From: Terriglobia bacterium
GTDB lineage: Bacteria > Acidobacteriota > Terriglobia > Bryobacterales > Bryobacteraceae
Assembly: GCA_021325235.1 (NCBI GenBank)
Contig: JAJPHN010000029.1
Location: 1 to 64,000 of the forward strand
DNA length: 64,000 nt
Direction: 5' to 3'
The notes beneath the pieces were generated by a model. The model saw nothing but the letters and a program-made list of their open reading frames with translations. It ran no database searches and was not told the DNA's origin. The first letter of the stretch is position 1. Each line of letters starts with the position of its first letter. The translations under genes and the position numbers were made by a program. Shown piece by piece: positions 9,416 to 18,323 of the stretch.

Positions 9416-9424
9416 AGGATAGTT

Positions 9425-9622
9425 ATGGCCGAAGGAAAGATCAAAATCAAACTGGTCCGCAGCCCGATCTGCACGCCGCAGAAGCACAAAGACATTGTGA
9501 AATCGCTCGGGCTGCACAAAGTCAACCGCACGGTCGAGCGGCCCGACACGCCAGAGTTTCGCGGCATGGTGAAGAAGGTGCCGCATCTGCTCGAAATTGT
9601 TCAAAACGACGCCGGGAAATAG
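9425..9622 (+). CDS. rpmD: 50S ribosomal protein L30
   Basis: L30 (65 residues) is a small 50S protein that is absent from some bacteria. The single-domain fold is evident in IKIKLVRSPICTPQKHKDIV, GLHKVNRTVERPDTPEFRGM and VKKVPHLLEIV. The length is typical of the short bacterial form. It is flanked by rpsE (9-base gap) and rplO (3-base gap), the standard position in the spc operon. Confidence 0.97.
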   Translation: MAEGKIKIKLVRSPICTPQKHKDIVKSLGLHKVNRTVERPDTPEFRGMVKKVPHLLEIVQNDAGK

Positions 9623-9625
9623 AAA

Positions 9626-10099
9626 ATGAATCTAAGTAATCTGCGGCCTCCCAAGGGCCAGAAGCACAAGAAGCAGCGCATCGGGCAGGGTATGGGTACG
9701 GGGCGCGGCAAGTACTCCGGGCGCGGCGCCAAGGGTGCGAAGTCGATTTCCGGTTACAGCAAAATGCGCGGTTTCGAAGGCGGACAGATGCCGCTGCATC
9801 GCCGTCTTCCGAAGCGCGGCTTCACCAACATTTTCAAAAAAGAGTACGCGATTCTAAACGTGGGCGCGCTCGAGAAGCTCGAGGGTGATAACTTCACGCC
9901 GGAGTCGCTGGTCGCCAAGGGCGTGATCAAGAAGCTGGGCCACGGTCTCAAGATACTGGGCAATGGCGAGCTGACACGCAAGGTGACGGTGCAGGCCCAT
10001 GTATACTCGAAGTCCGCGCTGGACAAGATTCAGAAGGCTGGCGGCAGCGCGAACGTGATTGCGGCCAAAACAGCCGGCGAAACCCAAGCGGAAAAGTAG
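9626..10099 (+). CDS. rplO: 50S ribosomal protein L15
   Basis: L15 (157 residues) is a late-assembly 50S protein. MNLSNLRPPKGQKHKKQRIG opens it. A Gly-rich basic segment follows (GTGRGKYSGRGAKGAKS), then FEGGQMPLHRRLPKRGFTN, the L15 signature, and a C-terminal domain ending in VIAAKTAGETQAEK. Length is normal. The 50-base gap before secY is the largest in this part of the operon. Confidence 0.97.
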   Translation: MNLSNLRPPKGQKHKKQRIGQGMGTGRGKYSGRGAKGAKSISGYSKMRGFEGGQMPLHRRLPKRGFTNIFKKEYAILNVGALEKLEGDNFTPESLVAKGVIKKLGHGLKILGNGELTRKVTVQAHVYSKSALDKIQKAGGSANVIAAKTAGETQAEK

Positions 10100-10149
10100 A
10101 ACATTTTCGACGCGCAAGCCAAGAGCAACGCCGCGTCTGACTAAAAATA

Positions 10150-11547
10150 ATGCAAAAGTTCTTCGAAGCGCTCGCGAATGTCTTCCGGATCCCTGATCTC
10201 CGGAAGCGTGTGCTTTTCACGCTGGCTTTGCTTGCGGTGTATCGCATCGGCGCCTACATTCCTACACCGGGTATCGATACGATTCGCTTCGCCGATTTCT
10301 TTCAGCGCAATGCGGCGGGCGGATTCCTCGGGTATTTCGACCTGTTCAGCGGCGGCATGCTGCGGCGCATGACGATCTTCGCGCTCGGCATCACGCCGTA
10401 CATCACGGCGTCGATCATTCTGCAGCTGCTGACAGTGGTGATCCCGACCCTCGACAAGCTGCAGAAAGAAGGCGAACTCGGGCGGCGCAAGATCACCCAG
10501 TGGACGCGCTATTTAACTGTTGCGCTGGCGATCATTCAGTCTATTGGTATTGCCTTCGCGCTGCAGAATTCCGAGGGCAACTTCGTCCTGAACCCGGGCT
10601 TCTTTTTTATCTTCATGACGACGCTGACCTTCACGGCCGGCTCGGCGTTCATCATGTGGCTGGGTGAGCAGATTACCGACCGCGGTATTGGCAACGGCAT
10701 GTCGCTGATCATTTTCGTTGGCATCATTGTGGGCCTGCCGAACGCGGTCAGCAGCATTTACACGAATACGTTCGTGACGCATCAATGGCCGGTCCCGCAG
10801 ATGGTGATCATCATCGCGCTGATGGTGGCGGTGGTGGCATTCATCGTACTGGTCGAGCGCGGCGAGCGGCGCATTCCGGTGCAGTATGCCAAGCGCGTGA
10901 TCGGGCGGCGCATGATGGGCGGCCAGTCGACGCACCTGCCGCTCAAGGTCAATGCCGGCGGCGTAATTCCGATCATCTTCGCTTCTTCGCTGCTGGCCTT
11001 GCCGCAGACGGCGTTGCAGTTTCCGATTGTGAAGAACAGTCCCTGGCTGAGCCGTATGTTCGGCGCGGTATCGGGGGCGGAGGTCAGCTACTACATCGTC
11101 TTTGTGCTGCTGATCGTCTTCTTCTGCTTCTTCTACGTCTCGATCATTTTCAATCCGAACGAGGCAGCCGACAACATGCGCAAGTACGGCGGCTTCATTC
11201 CGGGTATACGTCCCGGCAAGAATACGGCCGACTACATGGACAAGATTCTGTCGAAGATCACGGTGGTGGGCGGCCTGTACCTGGCGATTCTTTCCATCAT
11301 TCCGATGATCATGATCCAGGGCATCCGGCTGCAGCATCTGCCGGTGGTGGGCAACTTCATCGACGCGCATTTTCCGCGCTGGCTGCTCGACGGGCTGGGC
11401 GTGAATTTCTATTTCGGCGGTACGTCGCTGCTGATTGTGGTGGGCGTAGCGATGGATACGGTGAACCAGATCGAAGCCCAGCTGATCATGCGGCATTATG
11501 AAGGCTTCACACCGCGCTCGGGGCGCGTGCGCGGAAGGCGCGGCTAG
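10150..11547 (+). CDS. secY: Protein translocase subunit SecY
   Basis: SecY is the pore of the Sec translocon, in the cytoplasmic membrane with SecE and SecG. The 465 residues show about ten membrane segments. They include the N-terminal helix after PDLRKRVLFTLALLAVYRIG, the plug region with TPGIDT and LFSGGMLRRMTIFALGITPY, the SecY motif GIGNGMSLIIFVGI, and the cytoplasmic loops with RRIPVQYAKRVIGRRMMGGQ and FIPGIRPGKNTADYMD. The basic tail GFTPRSGRVRGRRG is slightly longer than usual. It follows rplO, and adk starts 26 bases later. Confidence 0.98.
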   Translation: MQKFFEALANVFRIPDLRKRVLFTLALLAVYRIGAYIPTPGIDTIRFADFFQRNAAGGFLGYFDLFSGGMLRRMTIFALGITPYITASIILQLLTVVIPTLDKLQKEGELGRRKITQWTRYLTVALAIIQSIGIAFALQNSEGNFVLNPGFFFIFMTTLTFTAGSAFIMWLGEQITDRGIGNGMSLIIFVGIIVGLPNAVSSIYTNTFVTHQWPVPQMVIIIALMVAVVAFIVLVERGERRIPVQYAKRVIGRRMMGGQSTHLPLKVNAGGVIPIIFASSLLALPQTALQFPIVKNSPWLSRMFGAVSGAEVSYYIVFVLLIVFFCFFYVSIIFNPNEAADNMRKYGGFIPGIRPGKNTADYMDKILSKITVVGGLYLAILSIIPMIMIQGIRLQHLPVVGNFIDAHFPRWLLDGLGVNFYFGGTSLLIVVGVAMDTVNQIEAQLIMRHYEGFTPRSGRVRGRRG

Positions 11548-11573
11548 GCGGCTTGCGCCGCGCCAGGTCAGCA

Positions 11574-12272
11574 ATGAGCGCTGTCGTCGTCATCCTTTTC
11601 GGCTCGCCCGGGTCGGGTAAGGGGACGCAGGCGAAACTGCTGAAGCGCTGCCTGAGCGGGCCGCACGTCTCGACGGGCGACATGCTGCGGGCGCATATCA
11701 GCCTGCATGATGAGATTGGCGCGCAATCCGAAGGGCTGATCAAGAGCGGGAAGCTGGTGCCGGACGAGCTGGTGAATCGGCTGGTCGAGGAACGGCTCGC
11801 CCGGCCGGACGCCAAGCAGCACGGGGCGATTCTGGATGGCTATCCGCGGACGCAAAACCAGGCGGCGGTGCTGCTGGAGCTGTTGAAAACAGGCGGATAT
11901 CGCGCCGTCGTGGTACACTTGGTAGTTGACTACGAGCGAATCGTAGCGCGTCTTGGCGGCCGCCGTCAGTGTCCCGTCTGTGGAACCCTTTATAGCCTAA
12001 CGACGAACCCGCCGCGTGTGCCCGGACATTGTGACCGGGAGGGTGCGGTGCTGGTAACGCGCGAGGACGACCGCGAATCGGTGATCCGCGAGCGGCTGGC
12101 TGAGTACGACCGGCAGACGGTGCCGGTTTTGAACTTTTTCCGGGATGCGGCGGTGCCGCGGATCGATGTGGAAGCCGGTGATGCGGCGCCCGAGGAGATT
12201 GTGGAGCGGATCTGCGGATCGCTCGAGCAGGAGGGCCTGATTGCTCCTGCGAAGAAGAGTCTGGTGAAGTGA
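11574..12272 (+). CDS. adk: Adenylate kinase
   Basis: This enzyme converts ATP plus AMP to two ADP. The P-loop GSPGSGKGT is at residues 10-18. STGDMLRAHI and DGYPRTQNQA mark the AMP site, and the lid carries CPVCGTLY and then GHCD, so zinc ligands are probably Cys3-Asp. The total of 232 residues is slightly above the usual 215. The ATG at 11574 follows CAGGTCAG; an earlier in-frame start at 11553 would add seven residues that do not fit the family. The stop overlaps the map start (GTGA). Confidence 0.96.
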   Translation: MSAVVVILFGSPGSGKGTQAKLLKRCLSGPHVSTGDMLRAHISLHDEIGAQSEGLIKSGKLVPDELVNRLVEERLARPDAKQHGAILDGYPRTQNQAAVLLELLKTGGYRAVVVHLVVDYERIVARLGGRRQCPVCGTLYSLTTNPPRVPGHCDREGAVLVTREDDRESVIRERLAEYDRQTVPVLNFFRDAAVPRIDVEAGDAAPEEIVERICGSLEQEGLIAPAKKSLVK

Positions 12273-13039
12273 TCGTGCGTCGGAATGCGGTCGAGCTGGA
12301 GAAGTTGAGGCGGAGCGGACTGCTGGTCTATCAGATCCTCGAGGAACTGAAGGGGATGGTGGCCGAAGGCGTTACGACGCAGGATCTGGAAATGGCGACG
12401 GCCAAAATGATTGCGGATGCTGGTGCGAAGCCGGCCTTCAAAGGCTATTACTCGGAGGCCGCCGGAACGAAGTTCCCGTTTGCGCTGTGTGCGTCGGTGA
12501 ATGAAGAGGTCGTGCACGGCATGCCGTCGGCGAAGCGCAAGCTGAAGGCGGGCGACATTATTTCGCTCGATACGGGCGTGCAGCTCGAAGGCTATTACGG
12601 GGATTCAGCGGTAACGGTGCCGGTTGGGGAAGTGAACGATTCGGTGAAGCGGCTGCTCAAGGTCACCGAAGAAAGCCTGGAGCTGGCGATTGAACGCGCG
12701 CGTGCCGGTAATCGCTTATTTGACATCTGCGGGACGGTCGAGAAGTACGTCACATCGAACGGCTTTTCGATTGTGCGTGAGTTTGTGGGGCATGGGATCG
12801 GGACGTCTTTGCACGAAGAGCCGCAGATTCCGAATTACGTGGACCGGCGGGGCGAGAATCCGCGGCTGAAACCGGGCATGGTGCTGGCGATTGAGCCGAT
12901 GGTGAACGCCGGCAAGCCGGAGACGAAGGTTTTGTCCGATAAATGGACGGCGGTGGCCAAGGACGGGTCGTATTCGGCGCACTTTGAGCACATGGTCGCG
13001 ATTACGGATAACGGGCCGTGGGTATTGTCGCGGCCGTGA
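12269..13039 (+). CDS. map: Methionine aminopeptidase, type I
   Basis: MetAP removes the initiator Met from nascent chains. The 256 residues have all five metal ligands in order: Asp in SLDTGVQ, Asp in YGDSAVT, His in GHGIGTSLHEEPQ, Glu in AIEPM and Glu in HFEHMVA. The start is a GTG that overlaps the adk stop by four bases. Being short, with no zinc-finger extension, it is the simple type Ia form. The end overlaps infA in the same GTGA way, so adk-map-infA look translationally coupled. Confidence 0.96.
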   Translation: MIVRRNAVELEKLRRSGLLVYQILEELKGMVAEGVTTQDLEMATAKMIADAGAKPAFKGYYSEAAGTKFPFALCASVNEEVVHGMPSAKRKLKAGDIISLDTGVQLEGYYGDSAVTVPVGEVNDSVKRLLKVTEESLELAIERARAGNRLFDICGTVEKYVTSNGFSIVREFVGHGIGTSLHEEPQIPNYVDRRGENPRLKPGMVLAIEPMVNAGKPETKVLSDKWTAVAKDGSYSAHFEHMVAITDNGPWVLSRP

Positions 13040-13269
13040 GTGAAGGATCGAGTGAGCGCGCGGCGGAAGGCATCGTGATGGAAGTTTTGCCGAGCGCGCT
13101 GGTGCGTGTGAGACTGGAAGGAGAGCATGAACTGATTGCTCACCTGCCGAGCTCGCAGCGCGCCAATTTTGTGCGTTTGCGTGTGGGAGACCGGGTGCGC
13201 GTGGCACTGTCGGCTACCGACCGGACGCGCGGGCGGGTATTGGAATTGTTGGTGAAGGGCCAGGTTTAG
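13036..13269 (+). CDS. infA: Translation initiation factor IF-1, divergent
   Basis: IF-1 is a small OB-fold protein that occupies the ribosomal A-site during initiation. The 77 residues match the family pattern in [26 protein letters not shown] and [14 protein letters not shown]. The usual S-G-K-M-R segment is replaced by [12 protein letters not shown], so it is a divergent copy. The GTG at 13036 overlaps the map stop and gives the family length; an in-frame GTG at 13018 is less likely. Its place between map and rpmJ is the standard infA locus, which supports the call. Confidence 0.88.
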   Translation: MSEGSSERAAEGIVMEVLPSALVRVRLEGEHELIAHLPSSQRANFVRLRVGDRVRVALSATDRTRGRVLELLVKGQV

Positions 13270-13273
13270 AAGG

Positions 13274-13387
13274 ATGAAAGTTCGAGCATCAGTTAAGAAG
13301 CTGTGCGATAAGTGCAAGGTGATCCATCGCCATGGTGTGGTGCGCGTCATCTGCACGAATCCGAAGCACAAGCAGCGGCAGGGATAA
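13274..13387 (+). CDS. rpmJ: 50S ribosomal protein L36
   Basis: This very short gene encodes 37 residues. [19 protein letters not shown] and the end [16 protein letters not shown] contain the C-x2-C and C-x4-H zinc ligands of the zinc-binding L36 form. It starts four bases after the infA stop, with AGAAGG just upstream of the ATG. The position before rpsM is canonical. Only its length kept it out of longer-gene scans. Confidence 0.97.
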   Translation: MKVRASVKKLCDKCKVIHRHGVVRVICTNPKHKQRQG

Positions 13388-13397
13388 GGGTACAGAT

Positions 13398-13784
13398 ATG
13401 GCGCGTATTGCAGGCGTGGATTTACCCGCCAGAAAACGGGCAGCGATCGGGCTGACCTATATCTACGGCATTGGCCGGACGCGAGCGCTCTCGCTTCTGC
13501 ACCGGGCGCAGGTGGATCCGGAAAAGAAGGTGGGCGATCTCTCGGAAGAAGAAGTGAACCATCTTCGTAACCTGATCGAAGGCGAGGGTGCGATCGAGGG
13601 CGACCTGCGCAAGGAAGTCTCGATGAACATCAAGCGGCTGATGGAGATGGGCTCGTATCGCGGGCTGCGCCATCGCCGGGGACTGCCGGCGCGCGGACAG
13701 CGTACGCATACGAACGCGCGCACGCGCAAGGGTCCTCGTAAGGGCACGGTAGCGAACAAGAAGAAGGCGACAGCGAAAACCTAA
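13398..13784 (+). CDS. rpsM: 30S ribosomal protein S13
   Basis: S13 (128 residues) contacts P-site tRNA and forms bridges to L5. It starts [20 protein letters not shown], carries the helix-two-turn-helix [12 protein letters not shown], and has the basic end [20 protein letters not shown] followed by a Lys-rich tail. The ATG at 13398 gives the family N-terminus; an upstream frame extension to 13332 is only the shadow of rpmJ. The last base is shared with rpsK (TAATG). Confidence 0.97.
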   Translation: MARIAGVDLPARKRAAIGLTYIYGIGRTRALSLLHRAQVDPEKKVGDLSEEEVNHLRNLIEGEGAIEGDLRKEVSMNIKRLMEMGSYRGLRHRRGLPARGQRTHTNARTRKGPRKGTVANKKKATAKT

Positions 13785-14191
13785 TGGCCAAAGCACCAGC
13801 GAAGACGACCAAGAAGAAGTCGTTCAAGAAGAAAGAGAAGAAGAACGTACCGCTCGGGACGGTGCACGTGCAGGCGTCGTTCAACAACACGATCGTCACC
13901 TTCACCGATCCGCTGGGCAATGTGCTGGCGTGGTCGAGCTCGGGTTCGCTCGGCTTCCGCGGCTCGCGCAAGGGTACGCCGTTTGCCGCGCAGCAGGCCT
14001 CTTTGACCGCTGCCAACAAGGCGAAGGAATCTGGTCTGCGAGCGGTGGATGTGCGGGTGTCGGGGCCGGGTTCGGGGCGCGAATCGGCGGTGCGCGCACT
14101 GGCGACGGCCGGTATTGAGGTACGCACGATCAAGGACGTTACGCCGATTCCGCACAACGGCTGCCGGCCGCCGAAAAAGCGCCGGGTGTGA
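13784..14191 (+). CDS. rpsK: 30S ribosomal protein S11
   Basis: S11 (135 residues) forms part of the platform near the mRNA exit. A Lys-rich N-terminus precedes [20 protein letters not shown], then [20 protein letters not shown] and the C-terminal block [18 protein letters not shown], which is the S11 signature. Start and rpsM stop share one base (TAATG), typical of coupled translation. It is the last gene before the repeat-bearing gap that separates it from rpsD. Confidence 0.98.
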   Translation: MAKAPAKTTKKKSFKKKEKKNVPLGTVHVQASFNNTIVTFTDPLGNVLAWSSSGSLGFRGSRKGTPFAAQQASLTAANKAKESGLRAVDVRVSGPGSGRESAVRALATAGIEVRTIKDVTPIPHNGCRPPKKRRV

Positions 14192-14194
14192 GAT

Positions 14195-14300
14195 TAGCTG
14201 TCAGCGGATTAGCTGTCAGCCATCAGCCGTCAGCCCTCAGCTAAACAACGGCTGAACGCTGCGGCGCTGAGAGCTGAAGGCTGATAGCTGAAGGCTAAAT
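14195..14300. repeat. Heptamer-based inverted repeat between rpsK and rpsD
   Basis: About 105 bases consist of near-heptameric units. The left half repeats TCAGC-containing units (TTAGCTGTCAGC twice, then CATCAGC, CGTCAGC, CCTCAGC). The right half repeats the complement (GGCTGAA, GCTGAGA, GCTGAAG, GCTGATA, GCTGAAG). The two halves can pair into a long imperfect hairpin around 14245-14255. It sits inside the alpha operon, where most bacteria have almost no gap. A short related copy lies at 47209-47225. It resembles dispersed intergenic palindromes (REP-like); function is unknown. Confidence 0.75.
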
Positions 14301-14388
14301 TAAGCGGGAAGAAGGCTTGCCAGCCGTAAACCGCACCTTGGATGAGCTCGCGCCTTACCAGCGAGGCGAAGACTCAAGAGTGACTTGT

Positions 14389-14394
14389 AGGAGG
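14389..14394 (+). promoter_or_regulatory. Shine-Dalgarno site deciding the TTG start of rpsD
   Basis: A perfect AGGAGG lies eight bases before the TTG at 14403. This supports TTG as the rpsD start, as no ATG or GTG occurs at the right place. Confidence 0.85.
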
Positions 14395-14402
14395 TCAACT
14401 GA

Positions 14403-15035
14403 TTGGCACGTTATAGTGGCCCCGTTTGCCGGCTTTGCCGCCGCGAGGGCATGAAATTATTCCTGAAGGGTGAGCGCTGTCATAGCGAAAAGTGCGCCAT
14501 TGAAAAGCGCAACTTCGCGCCCGGCCAGCACGGCAAGGACAAGAAGGCCAAAGTCGTGGGTTACGGGCTGCAGCTGCGCGAAAAGCAGAAAGCCCGGCGC
14601 TACTACCGCATTCTCGAGGGCCAGTTCCGGAATCTTTATGAGAAAGCGGTGAATCAAAAAGGTATCACCGGCGAACAGATGCTGGCCATGCTGGAGAAGC
14701 GTCTGGATAACGTCGTCTATCGCATGGGTCTGGCAACGAGCCGGGCGCAGGCGCGCCAGGTTGTCCGCCACGGTCACGTCAATGTGAACGGCCGCAAAGT
14801 CAACATTCCGTCCTTCACCGTCAAAGTCGGCGATACGATTGAAATCCGCGAAGGCAGCCGTAACAATTCGAGCATTCTGGGCGCGCGCGACGCCACTGCC
14901 CACACGCCCAGCCCGGCCTGGCTCGAAGTAGACCGCGATGCTTTGAAAGCGCGCGTGCTGCAGCAGCCCAAGCGTGAGGAACTGGTTCAGATTCAGTTGA
15001 ACGAGCAGCTCATTGTCGAGTTGTACTCGAAGTAA
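14403..15035 (+). CDS. rpsD: 30S ribosomal protein S4, zinc-binding type
   Basis: S4 nucleates 30S assembly and represses the alpha operon in Escherichia coli. The 210 residues start MARYSGPVCRLCRREGMK and continue with CHSEKC, a four-cysteine zinc motif found in one of the two S4 types. The S4 RNA-binding domain is clear in MLEKRLDNVVYRMGLATSRA, QARQVVRHGHVNVNGRKVNI and YTVKVGD-like FTVKVGDTIEI. The start is TTG, backed by a perfect AGGAGG. A 211-base gap containing a repeat separates it from rpsK. Confidence 0.97.
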   Translation: MARYSGPVCRLCRREGMKLFLKGERCHSEKCAIEKRNFAPGQHGKDKKAKVVGYGLQLREKQKARRYYRILEGQFRNLYEKAVNQKGITGEQMLAMLEKRLDNVVYRMGLATSRAQARQVVRHGHVNVNGRKVNIPSFTVKVGDTIEIREGSRNNSSILGARDATAHTPSPAWLEVDRDALKARVLQQPKREELVQIQLNEQLIVELYSK

Positions 15036-15061
15036 GCGTCTAAAAAAGGGTTTAGAAAATT

Positions 15062-16096
15062 ATGTTTAAAGGATTCCAGAAGCCCAAGCGCCTGGTGGCG
15101 AATACCGAATCGCTCACCGAACGTTTCGGTCAATTCACTGCGCAGCCCTTCGAGCGTGGATTCGGGTCCACTATCGGCACGGGCCTGCGCCGGGTGCTGC
15201 TGAGCTCGATCGAGGGCGCAGCTATTACGGGCGTACGCATTGAAGGCGTATCGCACGAGTTCAGTCCCATTCCGGGCGTGGTCGAGGACGCGACCGACAT
15301 CATTCTGAACCTGAAACAGGTGCCGTTCAAGATGATGGGCGAAGGCCTCAAGATCGCCCGCCTGCGCGTCGAAACGCCGGGCGAAGTCATGAGCAGCCAG
15401 ATCGAAACCGACGCCGACGTGGAAGTGCTCGACCGTAACCTGCACATCGCGACGGTGGGCGAAGGCGGCAAGCTCGATATCGAGATGCGCATCAAGAGCG
15501 GCCGCGGCTATGTATCGGCCGATCGCAACTACGACGAAGACCTGCCGATCGGCTACATTCCGATCGACTCGGTTCACTCTCCTGTCCGCAAAGTCAATTA
15601 CAGCGTGGAAGCGGCGCGTCTCGGCCAGAACACCGATTACGACAAGCTGACAATCGAAGTCTGGACCAACGGCGCGATTTCGCCGCAGGATGCGATAGGA
15701 CAGGCGGCCAAACTCCTCAAAGATCACATGACGATCTTCATCAACTTCGAGGAAACACCCGAAGTCGCCGAGGAGCCGGCAGAGCGCGCCATCAACCAGA
15801 TGAACGAAGTGCTGAATCGCTCAGTGGAAGAGCTCGAGCTCAGCGTTCGCTCCTACAACTGCCTTAAGAACGCCAACATCGCGACCATCGGCGATCTGGT
15901 GCAGCGCACCGAATCCGAGATGCTGCGTACCAAGAACTTCGGCCGCAAGTCGCTGAACGAGATCAAGGAGATTCTCTCGGGTCTCGGTCTTTCGTTCGGG
16001 ATGAAGTTTGACAGCCAGGGCCGGCTGGTGGGTGGAGCGCCGGCGGCTTCGGCTTCCGACTACGGCAACGACAACTACGCGGGGATTGAAGAGTAA
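15062..16096 (+). CDS. rpoA: DNA-directed RNA polymerase subunit alpha
   Basis: The alpha dimer nucleates RNA polymerase assembly and binds UP elements and activators. The N-terminal domain has [20 protein letters not shown] and [19 protein letters not shown]. The C-terminal domain has [20 protein letters not shown], then [20 protein letters not shown] and SLNEIKEIL. Length (344) is a little above the usual 330, owing to a Gly/Ala/Ser-rich tail ending NYAGIEE. It lies between rpsD and rplQ, as in most bacteria. Confidence 0.98.
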   Translation: MFKGFQKPKRLVANTESLTERFGQFTAQPFERGFGSTIGTGLRRVLLSSIEGAAITGVRIEGVSHEFSPIPGVVEDATDIILNLKQVPFKMMGEGLKIARLRVETPGEVMSSQIETDADVEVLDRNLHIATVGEGGKLDIEMRIKSGRGYVSADRNYDEDLPIGYIPIDSVHSPVRKVNYSVEAARLGQNTDYDKLTIEVWTNGAISPQDAIGQAAKLLKDHMTIFINFEETPEVAEEPAERAINQMNEVLNRSVEELELSVRSYNCLKNANIATIGDLVQRTESEMLRTKNFGRKSLNEIKEILSGLGLSFGMKFDSQGRLVGGAPAASASDYGNDNYAGIEE

Positions 16097-16098
16097 TC

Positions 16099-16542
16099 AT
16101 GCGCCACGGTAAAGCCGGAGTCAAACTTAAACGCGACATCAGCGGCCGCCGTGCGCTGCTGCGTGGGCTGGTGACCAACGTGATCGAGGAAGAGCGTATC
16201 ACGACCACCGTTCCCAAGGCGAAAGCCGCCAAGCCGCTGGTAGAGCGGCTGATCACGCTGGCGAAAGAAGACAACCTGCATGCGCGACGGCAGGCCGCTG
16301 CGTTTCTGGTGAAGCCCGAAGCGGTGAAGAAGCTGTTTGACAAGCTAGGGCCGCGCTTTCATCAGCGCAACGGGGGCTACACGCGTATTGTGAAGCTCGG
16401 CTGGCGTAAGGGCGATGGCGCGGAAACGGCCAAGCTCGAGCTGGTCGGCTCGGAACTGGTCAAGCGCGCTGCCGAACGCGCCGCTCGCCGCGAAGAAAAG
16501 CTCAAACAGCTGCGGGGCGGGGAGAACGAAGAAGGCCAATAA
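16099..16542 (+). CDS. rplQ: 50S ribosomal protein L17
   Basis: L17 (147 residues) lies near the tunnel exit. It starts MRHGKAGVKLKRDISGRRAL and has LLRGLVTNVIEEERITTTVP, the family core, then LVERLITLAKEDNLHARRQA and RNGGYTRIVKLGWRKGDGAE. A charged tail (AARREEKLKQLRGGENEEGQ) extends beyond the core. It is the last gene of the alpha operon, and a strong terminator follows 18 bases after its stop. Confidence 0.97.
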   Translation: MRHGKAGVKLKRDISGRRALLRGLVTNVIEEERITTTVPKAKAAKPLVERLITLAKEDNLHARRQAAAFLVKPEAVKKLFDKLGPRFHQRNGGYTRIVKLGWRKGDGAETAKLELVGSELVKRAAERAARREEKLKQLRGGENEEGQ

Positions 16543-16559
16543 GCCCATCAGTGATAACT

Positions 16560-16595
16560 AAGGCCCGCGAAGCACAACTTCTTCGCGGGCCTTTT
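16560..16595 (+). terminator. Rho-independent terminator of the ribosomal operon
   Basis: A 13-base perfect stem (AAGGCCCGCGAAG at 16560-16572 with its complement at 16581-16593) closes an eight-base loop and runs into TTTTT. It lies directly after rplQ. This marks the end of the S10-spc-alpha transcript. Confidence 0.95.
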
Positions 16596-16630
16596 TGCAT
16601 TTCAGAAAGGTACGAGCAAAAATAGCAGTA

Positions 16631-18303
16631 TTGTCTCCGGTTCAGACTTGCGATGATGAGCGGCTCCAAGAGCGCTCCTCACGCCCAGCCGCGGCTGCGC
16701 GGCGGTTTGCATCCGCTTTAGGAGAGCGGCCCTATCTGTGGGTTCTGCTCGCGATGGCGTGCGTTTCGATGCTGGTGGTCAGCTCGAAGCCTGTCACCGA
16801 TTCCGCGTACGGCTGCGATCCGTTCGGCTATCTGCCCAGCGCTCAGATGTTCCGCCGAGCCGGTCTTGCGGCGGCTTCGATACGCGTGTCAAGAACGAGG
16901 AAGCGGCGTTCCTCCTTCGCACCGCCAAGAGCCTTCACCTCAAGACGGACGATTTTTCCCTGATCCTTAGCCCGCACGGTTTTTGGTATTGTCCCGCGAC
17001 CGATCACATGATTCACCAGTACCCGCCGGGAGCGGGTCTGATCCTTTCGCTTTTTCACCAGGATCGGAGAACGCAGTGGGCACTCGTTCTGGCGATGGCT
17101 TGTATCGCGCTGCCGTTCTTGTTGATAGCTGCTGAGCATCGTCTGCAGCCAGCGGAAATTTTCGCCTTTGCCATCGTGCTCCTTTCCGGCGAGCAGTTGC
17201 TGGTGGATACGCTCGGTGCACAGTCCGTTCCGCTGACGCTGGGGTTGATCCCGCTGGCGGCCCTGGGAGCGTGGCGGACGTTCTCGGAGACGCCGGCGAT
17301 TCGCTGGACAAGCGGTATCGCGCTCGGATTGATTTCTGCCTTATTGCTACTGACGCGGATTACGAATCTGTTCGTCGTCGGCGGGCTGATCATCTTCTTA
17401 CTACTCCGGCTTTGGTTGGCGGACGGGAATGCGCGGCGCAGCATGGTGGGGCCTGTTGCAGCGGCGCTGGCGCTACTTCTAATCTTTGGCGCAGTGCCGC
17501 TGTTGATTTTCAATCGCATCAATGCGGGTCATTTTCTTGCGTCGACGTATGCCGCGGCTGATGCCGCCCCGCCACAGTTTAACTGGATTCTGATCCGGCA
17601 GACTGCGTACTACTACTTCCACGAGAGCTTCGCGTGGCGCATCACGTTTGCCTCGATCCTGGTGACCGGCTGTGCGTTTATTGTCATTCGTTCCGCTCGC
17701 GACCGGGGGCAGCGACGTGCCCTCGCGGCGGCCGCGTTCGCCATGCTGCTGACGCTGAGCGTGAACCTGGTTTACTTCCTGACGCATACCATTCGCATTC
17801 CGTACTACCTGGCGCCGGGTTGTTTCTTCATCGTCGTCTTCGGTGTCATAGCGTTTACGGACCGGCCTTTCAGCGAGGATTCGCGGGATCGGAAGCGGCT
17901 CCTGCGAGTGGCTGCTGCCCTGATCGTACTGGCAGGCTGCGTCGAATTCGAACTGCGCCACTTTCATCCGGAAGTGATCCGACCCTCTGCGCCTGCCGAA
18001 GTGACGGATCCGCATTCGATCGTATGGGCCGATATGACCTCGGGGACGCTGCTCTATTACAACGGCAAGTATGCGTCGAAGCTGATCTTCGCGCCGGCCT
18101 GCGTGCAGAACCGTTTGATCCAGGCAGTGTATGACGCCGGGCGACCGCAATACTTCGTCGTGGATTCAGCGGACGTGCAGAACCTGGTCAATCGCCTGAA
18201 CGAGGACGTCGAATGGAAGCGCGTCGGTACGTACGAGGCGTTCGGCTCAGCGCCGATTTACAAAATTGCTGCCTTACGGAAGCGGCTCACCTGTCCAGGC
18301 TAA
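16631..18303 (+). pseudogene. Multi-pass membrane protein, GT-C-like, with a -1 frame change
   Basis: Two overlapping frames make one protein. The first frame carries RPYLWVLLAMACVSML, then SSKPVTDSAYGCDPFGYLPS and AQMFRRAGLAA. After about 16875 the same type of protein continues one base back (GFDTRVKNEEAAFLL, then HGFWYCPATDHMIHQYPPGA and about ten membrane helices to the TAA at 18303). One missing G in GCGGCGGCTTCG would explain the switch. An acidic DP motif after the first helix and many helices recall GT-C glycosyltransferases, but family membership is inference. The start is uncertain: a TTG at 16631, or a later ATG at 16754. It could be a sequencing error, a recent pseudogene or, less likely, programmed frameshifting. 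Confidence 0.65.
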
Positions 18304-18323
18304 CGGCTTGATAGGCTCAGCAG

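Noticed and set aside
10513-11574. 353-codon minus-strand open frame opposite secY
   Set aside because: It lies fully within secY, is rich in His and Arg, and has no domain. It is a compositional shadow.
14195-14300. Possible CRISPR array
   Set aside because: Units are about 7 bases and have no spacers; they form a palindrome, not direct repeats with unique spacers.
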